The notes: a model not told the origin generated them from the letters alone. DNA of 64,000 bases from Gammaproteobacteria bacterium (GCA_018830325.1 JAHJSQ010000038.1:1-64000); one strand, 5' to 3'. Shown: positions 28,926 to 38,330, counted from the first letter of the stretch. Numbers and translations: made by a program.

Positions 28926-29807
28926 ATGTCTTGGCATCAATTAAGCGTGATTACCGACGAAGTCTCGGCGCCCGAACTTTCTGATTATTTCAGCGATCTG
29001 GGCGCGGTTTCGGTTACTTACATGGATGCCGAAGACCAACCGGTCTATGAGCCCCTGCCCGGCGAAACCAAGATCTGGCCTAATACAAAAGTCATTGCTT
29101 TGTTTGAACTCGATACCCAGCCGGAAGACATTAAAGCACGAGTCTTCGACGCTTTTAATCGGCATTCGCTCAAGGAGTGGTCGGCAGAGATTCTTGAAGA
29201 CCAAGCCTGGGAGAGAGCCTGGATGGAACATTATCATCCGATGAAGTTTGCCGATAGACTTTGGGTTTGTCCGACCGGACAAGAGCAACAAGAGCCCGGC
29301 ACGGTTTGCCTGACTCTCGACCCGGGGCTTGCCTTCGGTACCGGCACGCATCCGACTACCGCATTGTGCCTGGAATGGCTTGCCGAACATGACCTGAGCG
29401 ACAAAACCGTCATCGATTACGGCTGCGGATCGGGAATATTAGCGGTTGCCGCTGTGTTGCTCGGCGCTCGTGAAGCACATGCTATCGATATCGATCCGCA
29501 GGCACTAACGGCGACACACGACAATGCGATAAAAAACGGCATTGCCGATAAAATCCGATGCTACTTACCGGAACAATTCGCAGCCCGCACCGCCGACATC
29601 GTTATAGCAAATATTTTGGCTCAACCGCTGATCGAATTATCCGGCAAGATCGCCGCACTACTCGCGCCCTCCGGCTCTTTGGTTTTATCCGGTATTTTGA
29701 ACGAACAAGCCGAAGCCGTCAGCGCAGCGTACCGGCCTTTTATTACACTCAATCCGCCGGCAATCCAAGAGGACTGGTGTCGCCTGGACGGACGAAAAGA
29801 TATATAA
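28926..29807 (+). CDS. prmA: Ribosomal protein L11 methyltransferase
   Basis: A 293-residue SAM-dependent enzyme that methylates ribosomal protein L11. The N-terminal substrate domain (about 1-55) begins MSWHQLSVITDEVSAPELSDYFSDLGAVSVTY. The catalytic domain has LDPGLAFGTGTHPTTALCLEWL, the SAM motif VIDYGCGSGILAVAAVLLGA, and NILAQPLIELSGKIAALLAPSG. The next gene (DUF3426) starts three bases after the stop. The accC-prmA-dusB-fis order is common in gammaproteobacteria. Confidence 0.96.
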   Translation: MSWHQLSVITDEVSAPELSDYFSDLGAVSVTYMDAEDQPVYEPLPGETKIWPNTKVIALFELDTQPEDIKARVFDAFNRHSLKEWSAEILEDQAWERAWMEHYHPMKFADRLWVCPTGQEQQEPGTVCLTLDPGLAFGTGTHPTTALCLEWLAEHDLSDKTVIDYGCGSGILAVAAVLLGAREAHAIDIDPQALTATHDNAIKNGIADKIRCYLPEQFAARTADIVIANILAQPLIELSGKIAALLAPSGSLVLSGILNEQAEAVSAAYRPFITLNPPAIQEDWCRLDGRKDI

Positions 29808-29810
29808 GCG

Positions 29811-30455
29811 ATGTTCACACAATGCCCCCAATGTCACCACCCGCAAACGTTGACAATAGATCAATTACGCGAAACTCGGGGCATAATCCGCTGCAGCCAC
29901 TGCTCGACGCAATTCGATGCACTGCAACGACTCGGCGAAACTCCGGCGGATGTTCCATTGGCCCCCTCTGAAGAACAACTACCTTGGGTACAAGACCGAA
30001 AGCCCGCCAACCCGCTTTTATGGAATTTATCCGCAGCCGCAGGCCTCATCCTGTTGTGCGGACAAATTATCTATTTCCAAGGTCCTTCGGCATTACAACA
30101 CGAAAAATTCAGACCCTGGTTCATTGAAGCGTGTTCTTATTTAGGCTGTTCATTACCCGATTACAGAAACCTGACCGACTTTTCGGTTTTAGCGAGTTCG
30201 CTGATCTTGACAGCCGATCAAAATTACTATTTTAAAGCCATCATCAACAATCAGGCTGAATTCGCCCAACCGCATCCGGGCGTAAAACTAACGTTACTGA
30301 AGCTTTCCGGCGAACCGTTCGCGCAACGTGCATTTACACCGGACAATTTAACTTTCCGCACCGACAAAATCGCGCCTCACGAAACCATCGAAATCGGTCT
30401 CGCCATCGCCGCGCCCGGCACTTCGGTCGGCGGCTATACTTTCGAACTTATTTAA
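29811..30455 (+). CDS. Zinc-ribbon, DUF3426 membrane protein
   Basis: A 214-residue protein. An N-terminal MJ0042-type zinc ribbon has two CxxC pairs (CPQCHHPQ and CSHCSTQF). A single membrane segment (LLWNLSAAAGLILLCGQIIYF) follows, then a periplasmic DUF3426 domain (YLGCSLPDYRNLTDFSVLASSL ... FRTDKIAPHETIEIGLAIAAPG). It often sits beside prmA and is presumed to be a housekeeping envelope protein of unknown role. The stop codon TAA (30453-30455) is the terminal TTAA of a repeat element. Confidence 0.85.
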   Translation: MFTQCPQCHHPQTLTIDQLRETRGIIRCSHCSTQFDALQRLGETPADVPLAPSEEQLPWVQDRKPANPLLWNLSAAAGLILLCGQIIYFQGPSALQHEKFRPWFIEACSYLGCSLPDYRNLTDFSVLASSLILTADQNYYFKAIINNQAEFAQPHPGVKLTLLKLSGEPFAQRAFTPDNLTFRTDKIAPHETIEIGLAIAAPGTSVGGYTFELI

Positions 30456-30604
30456 CCCAGCATTAACAAATGTAGTGTCTACGGCCTATGCTACTGAATT
30501 AACAAAATTAAAAATCATGCAAATTTAACCTTGTAGCGCCATTAGATTTATTATTACATATTTTTTCAATAACTTATGATAGAGAAATGTTAAAGCTGGG
30601 TTAA
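30452..30604. mobile_element. TTAACCCAGC-ended element, copy 1 (153 bases)
   Basis: Inverted ends TTAACCCAGCATTAACA and TGTTAAAGCTGGGTTAA enclose AT-rich DNA without coding capacity. It fills the gap between the DUF3426 gene and rlmI: its left TTAA gives the DUF3426 stop and its right TTAA ends three bases before the rlmI ATG. The GCTGGG near the right end may serve as the rlmI ribosome site. As RNA the ends would pair into a long hairpin. Confidence 0.88.
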
Positions 30605-30607
30605 TTC

Positions 30608-31804
30608 ATGCCGCATCCTGAAATTTATTTAAAGAAAAACGAAGACCGACGCTTGCGCCAAGGGTATTTATGGATTTTCAGTAATGAAATCGACACCAAA
30701 CGAAGCGCGCTCAACGATTTTGAACCCGGGCAACTGGTTAATATCCTTGCGGCTGATGACAAACCATTGGGCAGCGCCTATATCAATCCACACACCTTGA
30801 TTTGCGCGCGCTTATTATCCAGAAAGTCCGACTTGAGCTGTAGCGTCAAATTTTTTAAAAAACGACTAAGTACCGCATTGCAACTGCGCGAACAACTCTT
30901 CGGTAAACCTTATTATCGCCTTGTGTTCGGAGAAAGCGACGGCCTACCCGGCTTGGTTGTGGACCGTTTCGGCGATGTTTTATCGGTACAAATCACGACT
31001 GCTGGCATTGAGCGCCACAGAAATGACTTACTAACCGCCCTGATCGAATTATTTAACCCGCAAGCCATCGTATTGAAAAACGACAATAGTCAACGAGCTT
31101 TGGAAGGTCTGCCTTTAGACAATGAAATCATCTACGGCAGCCTGCCGGAAACAATGATCATTGAAGAAAACGGTTGCTTATTTAGAGTCGATATTCAAGA
31201 TGGCCAAAAAACCGGCTGGTTTTATGACCATCGCGACAGCCGCAATCGTCTTATGCAACTATGTAAAGAACGAAGCGTATTGGATCTGTTCTGCTATACC
31301 GGGGCTTGGAGCATTCCTGCCGCCGTCGCCGGAGCCTCCGAAGTCACTTGCGTCGATGCCTCGGAAAATGCGCTGAAACTTGCATCGAACAATGCGCAAT
31401 TAAACGCCGTGGAAACAAAAATGAAGTTCGTGCATAGCGATGTTTTCGATTTTCTGAAGACAGCACGTCAAGAAAACCGACATTACGATATTATCGTCCT
31501 TGATCCGCCCGCATTGATCAAACGCAAAAAAGATTTTAAGCAAGGCTATGAAGCCTACCGGCGCCTCAATCATTTAGCCTTGCAAATATTATCTCCGAAC
31601 GGCATACTGGTTTCAGCATCCTGTTCACACCATCTAGGACGCGATACGCTCCACGAGATCCTAAGATCTTCCGCGCGCCATATAGATCGACATTTAATTT
31701 TTTTTGCCGCCGGCGGACAGGGCCCCGATCACCCGATACACCCGGCAATACCCGAAACGGATTATCTAAAGACGTTTTTTTGCGCCGTTTCGCCAAGCTT
31801 ATGA
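30608..31804 (+). CDS. rlmI: RlmI-type 23S rRNA m5C methyltransferase
   Basis: A 398-residue class I SAM methyltransferase expected to methylate C1962 of 23S rRNA. It has an N-terminal PUA domain (about 1-75; LRQGYLWIFSNEIDT), an EEHEE-like middle with GLPGLVVDRFGDVLSVQ, a SAM site VLDLFCYTGAWSIPAAVAGAS, IVLDPPALIKRKKDFKQGY and a catalytic-cysteine motif VSASCSHH. It separates DUF3426 from dusB, which is not the usual order, and the block it heads is bounded by repeats. The family also includes RlmK/RlmL-like relatives; RlmI fits the length and PUA domain best. Confidence 0.9.
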   Translation: MPHPEIYLKKNEDRRLRQGYLWIFSNEIDTKRSALNDFEPGQLVNILAADDKPLGSAYINPHTLICARLLSRKSDLSCSVKFFKKRLSTALQLREQLFGKPYYRLVFGESDGLPGLVVDRFGDVLSVQITTAGIERHRNDLLTALIELFNPQAIVLKNDNSQRALEGLPLDNEIIYGSLPETMIIEENGCLFRVDIQDGQKTGWFYDHRDSRNRLMQLCKERSVLDLFCYTGAWSIPAAVAGASEVTCVDASENALKLASNNAQLNAVETKMKFVHSDVFDFLKTARQENRHYDIIVLDPPALIKRKKDFKQGYEAYRRLNHLALQILSPNGILVSASCSHHLGRDTLHEILRSSARHIDRHLIFFAAGGQGPDHPIHPAIPETDYLKTFFCAVSPSL

Positions 31805-31816
31805 TCTTTTCGTTAC

Positions 31817-32023
31817 ATGCCTACTGAAGCAACAAAGCCGCCATGCGCATTGTGCGGCCAATCGGTTGAAATAAAAGACTTTACACTCGACACACCCAAA
31901 AAACAGTTACCCTTCTGCTGTGCCGGTTGTTTGAGCATTTATCAACTGCTCAACGAAAATCAAAGCACCGACGCCAATCAACCCGACGACCCAATCAAAC
32001 CACCTAATAAAGAGGTCTATTAA
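31817..32023 (+). CDS. Small cysteine-rich metal-binding-domain protein
   Basis: A 68-residue protein with CALCGQSV and FCCAGCLSIYQLL. The C-x-x-C ... F-C-C-x-G-C pattern matches the N-terminal metal-binding region of copper-transporting P-type ATPases of the CcoI/FixI group, but here it stands alone with no ATPase. It ends in an acidic-proline tail. Plausible roles are copper or zinc handling or delivery; that is inference. It lies 12 bases after rlmI and two bases before the next gene, so it is probably cotranscribed. Confidence 0.7.
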   Translation: MPTEATKPPCALCGQSVEIKDFTLDTPKKQLPFCCAGCLSIYQLLNENQSTDANQPDDPIKPPNKEVY

Positions 32024-32025
32024 CC

Positions 32026-32565
32026 ATGAAAGCCTGCAATACCTGCGCACACCGCGTTGCCATCGGCCGCAATTACCGAAACGTTCCTGTTTGGAAAAGA
32101 GCGATCGGTGTGCCGTTGATTTATTTACCGATACTGACGTTACCATTCGTATTTGCTAGCGCTTACTTAACCTATCTACATTTACGCTTGATCGGCGCCG
32201 AAGACCTCAAAACCTTATCCGACTTCTTGCCGGCCCGCTCGACCCATCGATATAACTTAAAAAACCAAATTACAATGGACCCGACATTCAAATTGAGTCC
32301 TTCACAATCGAAACTGTATTGGATATTCAACTGTACTTGGTATTGCCCACTCAGCGTCGGCTTATTCGAGTGGCATACTTACATGGTCAAAATCGTTGAA
32401 AATTGGTGGTGTCCATTCGGTCACGAGAAAAAAGAAAACTATAAAGATGGTGCTATCGATAAATCGTTCTGGCATATTTATCAAAATGATGAAGATAAGC
32501 TTAACCCGGAAGACCGCGTTAACCCCATCTGGAATGACGAAGTTGAAAAAGAGAAAAGTGAATAG
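32026..32565 (+). CDS. Membrane-anchored cysteine-containing protein, unknown function
   Basis: A 179-residue protein I do not recognise. It starts with CNTCAHR, has a membrane segment at about 28-52 (VPLIYLPILTLPFVFASAYLTYL) and then a soluble part with FNCTWYCPLSVGLFEWHTYM and NWWCPFGHEKKE. The C-terminus is strongly charged. The paired cysteines and the CPFGH segment suggest metal or heme contact. It overlaps no neighbour and starts two bases after the 68-residue gene, suggesting the two act together. Alternative: a species-restricted membrane protein with no metal role. Confidence 0.65.
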   Translation: MKACNTCAHRVAIGRNYRNVPVWKRAIGVPLIYLPILTLPFVFASAYLTYLHLRLIGAEDLKTLSDFLPARSTHRYNLKNQITMDPTFKLSPSQSKLYWIFNCTWYCPLSVGLFEWHTYMVKIVENWWCPFGHEKKENYKDGAIDKSFWHIYQNDEDKLNPEDRVNPIWNDEVEKEKSE

Positions 32566-32652
32566 GAAATGGAGAATAGTGAATGGATAATGGATTAGCA
32601 GCTAAAAGTTTTGCGGGCGATTTAGCCTATATAGCGAATTCCACAACACGAT

Positions 32653-32842
32653 GGATTCGGTCATAAATAACTTCCCTATTTTTAATGCACGGTAAGCAGG
32701 TTCGGTTGCTCGATTGACAGGTGTCGGCGGCAGGGAAAGCCGCCGTCAAGCCTACACGGACGTATTCACGGCGCCCTGTTAAGCGAGTTACCGAACCCGC
32801 TACAAAACTCATAGCTCCAGGAAATTATTTTTCACGAAATCC
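32653..32842. mobile_element. AAATAACTTC-ended element, copy at the dusB side
   Basis: A 190-base element with ends GGATTCGGTCATAAATAACT and, from the right, GGATTTCGTGAAAAATAATT. The interior GACAGGTGTCGGCGGCAGGG, CAAGCCTACACGGACGTATT and TAAGCGAGTTACCGAACC is nearly identical to the copy at 19926-20106. Flanked by AT-rich stretches resembling GTGAATAGGAAATGGAG low-complexity DNA. It marks the right border of the rlmI block. Confidence 0.88.
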
Positions 32843-32931
32843 ATATTAGAAGTCATACTCTCTGGATCAAGGGACGCCCCAACGTCCCAAGCCACCACTC
32901 ACTATTCACCGCTGACTGTTTACTTGAAACC

Positions 32932-33915
32932 ATGCAAATAGGGCCGCATACTCTCGAAAACAATCTAGTTCTCGCCCCAATGGCCGGAATTACCGACCGT
33001 CCGTTCAGAACGCTCTGCAAACAATTCGGCGCGGGACTTGCCGTATCTGAAATGGTCAGCTCCCTGCCGTCATTGCAAACCAATAAACGCACCTTATTAA
33101 AAGCCGACCACAGCGGCGAAACGGGCCTACGTTCGGTGCAGATTGTCGGAACAAATCCGCGGCAAATGGCCGACGCCGCTAAACTTAACGTCGACCGGGG
33201 CGCCGACATCATCGATATCAACATGGGATGCCCGGCCAAAAAAGTCTGTGCAGTCGCCGCCGGTTCTGCCCTAATGAGAGATGAGGATCTAGTCAAACGC
33301 ATTCTCGAAGCCGTCGTCGAGGCAGTTTCGGTTCCAGTCACATTGAAAATCCGCACCGGATGGGATCCACAAAATCGTAATGCGCCGGCTATCGCTAAAA
33401 TAGCCGAAGAAGCCGGCATTGCCGCACTGACCATACATGGTCGAACACGCGCCTGTAAATTCAATGGCAACGCCGAATACGAAACCATCAAGCAAATCAA
33501 AAAAAACATCGCTATCCCGGTCATCGCGAATGGCGACATCGACTCGGCCGACAAAGCTCGTTATGTCTTGAAAAAAACGGGGGCCGATGCGTTGATGATC
33601 GGCCGCGGCGCACAAGGCAATCCTTGGATTTTTAGCGACATAATCAGTTCTTTACGCAGCGGCGAACCCTTAGAACCGCGAACTATCGACTCGACCCGCG
33701 AAACTTTATTGAGTCATGTACAACAATTATATAGTTTCTACGGCAACCTAAGCGGTGTTAAAATAGCGCGCAAACATATCGGTTGGTATCTTGACAGGCT
33801 CGGCATCTTACCTGTCGAAATTCGCAATGCTATCAACCGAGCTCAACAGCCGACCGAACAAATTCAGCGTATCGACTCGGCATTCCGGCATTTTTCATAC
33901 CATCGTGCTGCATAA
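32932..33915 (+). CDS. dusB: tRNA-dihydrouridine synthase B
   Basis: A 327-residue FMN enzyme reducing uridine to dihydrouridine in tRNA. The barrel start LAPMAGITDRPFRTLCKQFG, catalytic cysteine in NMGCPAKKVCAVAAGSALMRD, HGRTRACKFNGNAEYE, IPVIANGDIDSADKA and GRGAQGNPWIF are all present. It shortly precedes fis, with one base between stop and start, the classic dusB-fis operon. Confidence 0.97.
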   Translation: MQIGPHTLENNLVLAPMAGITDRPFRTLCKQFGAGLAVSEMVSSLPSLQTNKRTLLKADHSGETGLRSVQIVGTNPRQMADAAKLNVDRGADIIDINMGCPAKKVCAVAAGSALMRDEDLVKRILEAVVEAVSVPVTLKIRTGWDPQNRNAPAIAKIAEEAGIAALTIHGRTRACKFNGNAEYETIKQIKKNIAIPVIANGDIDSADKARYVLKKTGADALMIGRGAQGNPWIFSDIISSLRSGEPLEPRTIDSTRETLLSHVQQLYSFYGNLSGVKIARKHIGWYLDRLGILPVEIRNAINRAQQPTEQIQRIDSAFRHFSYHRAA

Positions 33916-33916
33916 T

Positions 33917-34201
33917 ATGGAAGCAACTCAACAATCCGCTAAGGTGATTAACATTGACAATAAAATACCGACCGCAATACCGTTGTCTGCACAGGTCAAA
34001 CAAGCCATTGAGCTCTATTTTTCGCAACTAAACGGTCATGATGCGGCAGGACTCCACGCAATGGTCATCGGCGAAGTCGAAAAACCGCTGCTGGAAGTCA
34101 CGCTACAGCATGCCGGTTACAACCAAACCAAGGCAGCCAAAGTACTCGGTTTAAGTCGTAGCACCTTACGTAAAAAACTGGACCAATACGGTATTTCTTA
34201 A
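33917..34201 (+). CDS. fis: DNA-binding protein Fis
   Basis: A 94-residue nucleoid protein that bends DNA and activates rRNA promoters. The ATG at 33917 lies one base after the dusB stop; an upstream in-frame ATG would overlap dusB heavily. The N-terminal arms and the dimerisation core (LSAQVKQAIELYFSQLNG) precede the helix-turn-helix EVTLQHAGYNQTKAAKVLGLSRSTLRKKLDQYGI. Its stop codon TAA is part of the TTAA of a repeat element. Confidence 0.95.
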   Translation: MEATQQSAKVINIDNKIPTAIPLSAQVKQAIELYFSQLNGHDAAGLHAMVIGEVEKPLLEVTLQHAGYNQTKAAKVLGLSRSTLRKKLDQYGIS

Positions 34202-34280
34202 CCCAGCTATAACATTTAGTAAAGATAGAATATTGAAAATAAAGAATATTATGGAGCTAGCTTTGTTAAAGCTGGGTTAA
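34198..34280. mobile_element. TTAACCCAGC-ended element, copy 2 (83 bases)
   Basis: Ends TTAACCCAGCTATAACA and TGTTAAAGCTGGGTTAA around about 50 AT-rich bases. The left TTAA overlaps the fis stop codon. As RNA it would form a long stem and could end the dusB-fis transcript. The remaining 228 bases to purH hold no recognised feature apart from AT-rich DNA in which the purH promoter must lie. Confidence 0.88.
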
Positions 34281-34508
34281 TTTTACTAATACCGCTCTCG
34301 TTCAAGGATATTACCTTTCTGGGCTACCTAAAAAAAATTTAACCACGAAAAGAAAAAGGCATTAATCGAATTGTCGATTATCGATGAATACCCTTTCTAT
34401 AACCCCCTAAGATCTTCATAAACTTTCTATTTTTTGTGGCTTAACTGCCCAGTGATACCTGAAACCCTTTTCGATACCGATCAACACTCCTTACCCGAGG
34501 CCCCACTC

Positions 34509-36068
34509 ATGTACAAAAAAGTTACTCGCGCACTAGTCAGCGTTTCCGACAAATACGGCATCGTTGAATTCTGCCGAGCACTGAACGACTTAGGCATTGA
34601 AGTTTTATCTACCGGCGGTACGGCAAAAGCCCTGGCTGAACAAGACATTCCTGTTATTGAAGTCTCCGACTATACCGGTTTTCCGGAAATGATGGACGGA
34701 AGAGTCAAAACCCTGCATCCGAAGATACACGGCGGTATATTGGCCCGGCGCGGCATCGACGATGAAGTGATGGCCGCCAACGGCATCGCTGCGATCGACA
34801 TGGTTGTGGTCAACCTTTATCCGTTCGAAAAAACCATCGCCAGACCGGATTGCGACCTGGAAACCGCAATCGAAAATATCGATATTGGCGGACCGACAAT
34901 GATTCGCGCGGCCGCCAAAAACCATAACGACGTCGCTGTCGTCGTAGACCCAAGGGATTACGAAGCCATCTTGTCGGAATTAAGAGAAAACAACATTGGC
35001 TTATCCCAAGAAACACGCTTCAGCCTAGCCTTGAAATGTTTTCAACATACCGCAAATTACGATACCGCAATTTCAGCCTACCTGGGCCAAGTAAATGGCC
35101 AAACGTTTCCCGAAGTCCTAAATTTGCAGTTCAAACTCAAACAAACCATGCGTTATGGTGAAAATCCTCACCAATCGGCCGCTTTTTACCGGGAGCGCAA
35201 TCCGTCCGCAGGAAGCATCGCCGCCGCGAATCAAATACAAGGAAAAGAACTTTCCTATAACAATATTGCCGACTCTGACGCTGCGCTTGAATGTGTCAAG
35301 TCCTTCGAGGAGCAGCCCGCCTGCGTTATCGTCAAACATGCCAATCCGTGCGGCGTCGCAATTGCGGACACTATTCTAGAGGCTTACGACAGAGCCCATG
35401 CGACCGACCCAACCTCGGCATTCGGCGGCATCATCGCTTTCAACCGAGAACTCGATGAAGCAACCGCCTCGGCCATCATCGAACAGCAATTCGTCGAAGT
35501 CATTATCGCGCCGACAGTTAACAACGCCGCACGCGCTATTCTCGCGAAAAAACAAAATGTCAGGGTGCTCGAAACGGGTATCTGGACCAGCGGTAACGAG
35601 CCAGGCTTCGATTACAAAAAAGTGACTGGCGGATTATTGGTGCAAGACCTCGATCACGGTACCGTGGCGCAAGCCGAACTAAAAGTTGTCAGCCGCCGCG
35701 CTCCGACTACCCAGGAACTAGCCGACTTGATGTTTGCTTGGAAGGTAGCCAAATTTGTCAAATCCAACGCGATCGTCTATTGTAAAAACGGTCAAACGAT
35801 CGGCGTCGGGGCCGGACAAATGAGTCGTGTATATTCGGCTAAAATCGCCGGCATCAAGGCCGCCGACGAAGGATTGTCCGTGACGGGATCGGTGATGGCA
35901 TCGGACGCGTTCTTTCCGTTTCGCGACGGCATCGATTCGGCCGCAGAATGCGGCATCACGGCCGTAATTCAACCCGGAGGTTCGATGCGCGACAACGAAG
36001 TCATTGCGGCGGCCGACGAGCACGATATCGCAATGGTCTTTACCGGCATGCGCCATTTCCGGCACTAG
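34509..36068 (+). CDS. purH: Bifunctional AICAR transformylase / IMP cyclohydrolase
   Basis: A 519-residue enzyme for the last two steps of de novo IMP synthesis. ATG 34509 follows a GAGG site and gives the normal N-terminus ([17 protein letters not shown]); the longer frame is unsupported. The MGS-like cyclohydrolase domain covers about 1-150 ([28 protein letters not shown]). The transformylase domain carries the catalytic Lys-His in [13 protein letters not shown] and ends [28 protein letters not shown]. Confidence 0.97.
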   Translation: MYKKVTRALVSVSDKYGIVEFCRALNDLGIEVLSTGGTAKALAEQDIPVIEVSDYTGFPEMMDGRVKTLHPKIHGGILARRGIDDEVMAANGIAAIDMVVVNLYPFEKTIARPDCDLETAIENIDIGGPTMIRAAAKNHNDVAVVVDPRDYEAILSELRENNIGLSQETRFSLALKCFQHTANYDTAISAYLGQVNGQTFPEVLNLQFKLKQTMRYGENPHQSAAFYRERNPSAGSIAAANQIQGKELSYNNIADSDAALECVKSFEEQPACVIVKHANPCGVAIADTILEAYDRAHATDPTSAFGGIIAFNRELDEATASAIIEQQFVEVIIAPTVNNAARAILAKKQNVRVLETGIWTSGNEPGFDYKKVTGGLLVQDLDHGTVAQAELKVVSRRAPTTQELADLMFAWKVAKFVKSNAIVYCKNGQTIGVGAGQMSRVYSAKIAGIKAADEGLSVTGSVMASDAFFPFRDGIDSAAECGITAVIQPGGSMRDNEVIAAADEHDIAMVFTGMRHFRH

Positions 36069-36111
36069 CCACTATCATCAAAATAGAACTCGGTTAGCAT
36101 CACTGCCACTA

Positions 36112-36295
36112 AGGAATATGCACAAAATAACTTCTACAAGTAATAGGCTTTGCGGCGGTTTGGTGACTCACTTGACAGGACACCGTGAATACATCCATGT
36201 AGGCTTAACGGCAGCTATCCCTGCCGCCTGACACCTGTCAATCGAGCCACCGCCCACCTTCCAACAGTTTTCGAAGTTATTTCATGATCGTTCCT
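36112..36295. mobile_element. AAATAACTTC-ended element downstream of purH
   Basis: Left end AGGAATATGCACAAAATAAC and right end, read inverted, AGGAACGATCATGAAATAAC. The core (CACCGTGAATACATCCATGT, GGCTTAACGGCAGCTATC, CCTGACACCTGTCAATCGAG) is the reverse orientation of the copies at 19926 and 32653. No coding capacity. Confidence 0.85.
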
Positions 36296-36688
36296 AAGTT
36301 AACGAAAACCCGTCATTTCGGCATGGACTGCCGTAATCCAGTTGCCATGGATGGCAGGCTTTTCTGGTTCCCAAGGTCCTCCGTGGGAACCCATACCTTG
36401 GTTGTCGAGACAAGATCGGTATGCATTCCCACGCTGGAGCAGTGGGAACGAGGAAGAACCGGAATGTCGGCAGACTTTTGCCAGATGACGACTTAACCTA
36501 ATAGTAGTGATACAGAGCTATGGGAGCGATGGAAAATAATCTCCCCTAACCCCTCTTTTTCAAGGAGGGTGACTGAAGAATGACTCACTTTGTAATCGAA
36601 AAAGCGCTTAGGAATTTAAAAACCAGTGTTGATCCATTAAGTCGGTGTCATGTGTGCCATTAATTAAACCCCAATTTTGAGAAACCGA
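36296..36688. repeat. Repeat-rich gap before purD
   Basis: Contains GTCATTTCGGCATGGACTGC (36305-36373 repeat) and then a pair of palindromes GGTTCCCAAGGTCCTCCG..GGGAACC and GGTATGCATTCCCACGCTGG..GTGGGAACGAGG (36367-36452). The second is repeated at 55105-55139 and is a common intergenic repeat type. The final 200 bases are AT-rich and presumably hold the purD promoter; nothing specific was seen. Confidence 0.5.
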
Positions 36689-37963
36689 ATGAAAATTCTT
36701 ATTGTCGGCGGCGGCGGCCGCGAACATGCCTTGGCTTGGAAAGCCGCGCAATCCCCGAAAGCGGAAAAAGTCTTCGTTGCGCCCGGCAATGCCGGAACCG
36801 CATTAGAACCCAGTCTTGAAAATGTCGACATTGCGGCTGACGACGTTAGCGCATTACTAGCCTTTGCCAAACAACAACAAATCGACCTCACCATCGTCGG
36901 ACCCGAGGCTCCGTTGGTCAAAGGCATCGTCGACAGTTTTCAAGAAGCAGGCTTAAAATGCTTCGGACCCACCGCTCAAGCCGCGCAATTGGAAGGATCG
37001 AAAGCCTTTTGCAAAGATTTCATGGCACGCCACAACATACCGACTGCCGAATACCAAACCTTCACCGATACCGCCGAAGCGATAGCCTATATCGAAGCCA
37101 AAGGGGCGCCGATCGTCGTCAAAGCCGACGGACTCGCGGCAGGTAAAGGGGTGATTGTCGCGCAAACCGTCGCCGAAGCAACTAGCGCAGTCGAAGACAT
37201 GTTAACCGGAAATGCCTTCGGTGCAGCCGGCAATCGCGTCGTGATCGAAGAGTTTTTGACCGGAGAAGAAGCTAGCTTCATCGTCATTGCCGACGGCAAA
37301 CATGCTTTACCCATGGCCACCTCGCAAGACCACAAAGCCCGAGATAACTGCGATAAAGGACCGAACACCGGCGGCATGGGTGCCTATTCCCCTGCCCCTA
37401 TCGTGACACCGGAAATCCATGATCGAGTCATGCGCGAAGTCATCGTGCCGACGCTGCAAGGCATGATTGAAGACGGCAATCCTTATACAGGATTTTTATA
37501 CGCAGGATTGATGATCGCGCCAAACGGTTCGCTCAAAGTTCTCGAGTACAACTGCCGGTTCGGCGACCCGGAGACCCAACCGATCATGATGCGTCTAAAA
37601 AGCGATTTGACCGAACTCTGCGAAGCCGCTTTAGACGGTAACCTGAATAGAGTCGAAACCGATTGGGACGAACGCGCCGCACTAGGCGTAGTCTTGGCCG
37701 CCGGCGGTTATCCGGGCGACTACCGAAAAGGCGACGTCATCACGGGCCTGCCTAAATCGGAACTAGCCGACCGAAAAATCTTTCATGCCGGCACCCAGTT
37801 GCAAGGCAATGATATTGTCACATCGGGCGGCCGAGTATTGTGTGCTTGCGCTTTGGGTGAAACGATTAAGGATGCTCAAGACAATGCCTATGGATTAACC
37901 GCCGAGATAAAATGGGATGGCATTTATTATCGAACTGATATCGGCTTTAAGGCCATTCGTTAA
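36689..37963 (+). CDS. purD: Phosphoribosylamine-glycine ligase
   Basis: A 424-residue ATP-grasp enzyme of purine synthesis. ATG 36689 starts the standard MKILIVGGGGREHALAWKAAQS. Further motifs are TIVGPEAPLVKGIVD, VVKADGLAAGKGVIVAQT, MATSQDHKARDNCDKGPNTGGMGAYSPAP and VLEYNCRFGDPETQPIM. It follows purH in the usual order but 620 bases away across repeats, so it probably has its own promoter. Confidence 0.97.
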   Translation: MKILIVGGGGREHALAWKAAQSPKAEKVFVAPGNAGTALEPSLENVDIAADDVSALLAFAKQQQIDLTIVGPEAPLVKGIVDSFQEAGLKCFGPTAQAAQLEGSKAFCKDFMARHNIPTAEYQTFTDTAEAIAYIEAKGAPIVVKADGLAAGKGVIVAQTVAEATSAVEDMLTGNAFGAAGNRVVIEEFLTGEEASFIVIADGKHALPMATSQDHKARDNCDKGPNTGGMGAYSPAPIVTPEIHDRVMREVIVPTLQGMIEDGNPYTGFLYAGLMIAPNGSLKVLEYNCRFGDPETQPIMMRLKSDLTELCEAALDGNLNRVETDWDERAALGVVLAAGGYPGDYRKGDVITGLPKSELADRKIFHAGTQLQGNDIVTSGGRVLCACALGETIKDAQDNAYGLTAEIKWDGIYYRTDIGFKAIR

Positions 37964-38036
37964 CCATACGCCTTTCGCTCTTCGAGTCACGGCTTATGTC
38001 GAACGGCACCGATTATTCGTCAAAGGTCTCCGTGAA

Positions 38037-38101
38037 CCCAGCACCTAAATTATCTAAAATATTAACCATGACCAATGGGCTATTGAATTTAGGTGCTGGG
38101 T
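38037..38101. terminator. Fifteen-base-pair inverted repeat downstream of purD
   Basis: ACCCAGCACCTAAAT and ATTTAGGTGCTGGGT are perfect inverse complements separated by about 35 bases, 73 bases past the purD stop. The ACCCAGC tips resemble the TTAACCCAGC elements but the rest differs. It could terminate or protect the purD transcript, or be a related element. Confidence 0.55.
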
Positions 38102-38330
38102 GAATACGTCCATGTCGGATCTATGCCCGCATCCATTCTCGTCCTTCACCTAGCGTTAGGTGAGGAGCCGAACACCCCTGCAACTCCTTAAGCAATGCCA
38201 AATTTGAATTGCGAAAGGTAGAAAACAACTGCCGCTTTATAACTTATTGTCTTTATCAATTTCCAAGATAGTTTGAACACCGTAGGGGGCGCATCTCATA
38301 CCTTTCCACGGTGACTAACCGACAAGAGAT
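38102..38330. repeat. Partial TATACC-type repeat and a second repeat before the NIT-ANTAR gene
   Basis: 38102-38220 contains GAATACGTCCATGTCGGATC, the palindrome CTTCACCTAGCGTTAGGTGA and CCAAATTTGAATTGCGAAAGG, which is the right half of the TATACC family with its left end missing. 38261-38330 (TTTCCAAGATAGTTTG ... CCTTTCCACGGTGACTAACC) repeats the sequence at 19737-19806. The last 150 bases before the next gene are AT-rich leader-like DNA. Confidence 0.55.
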
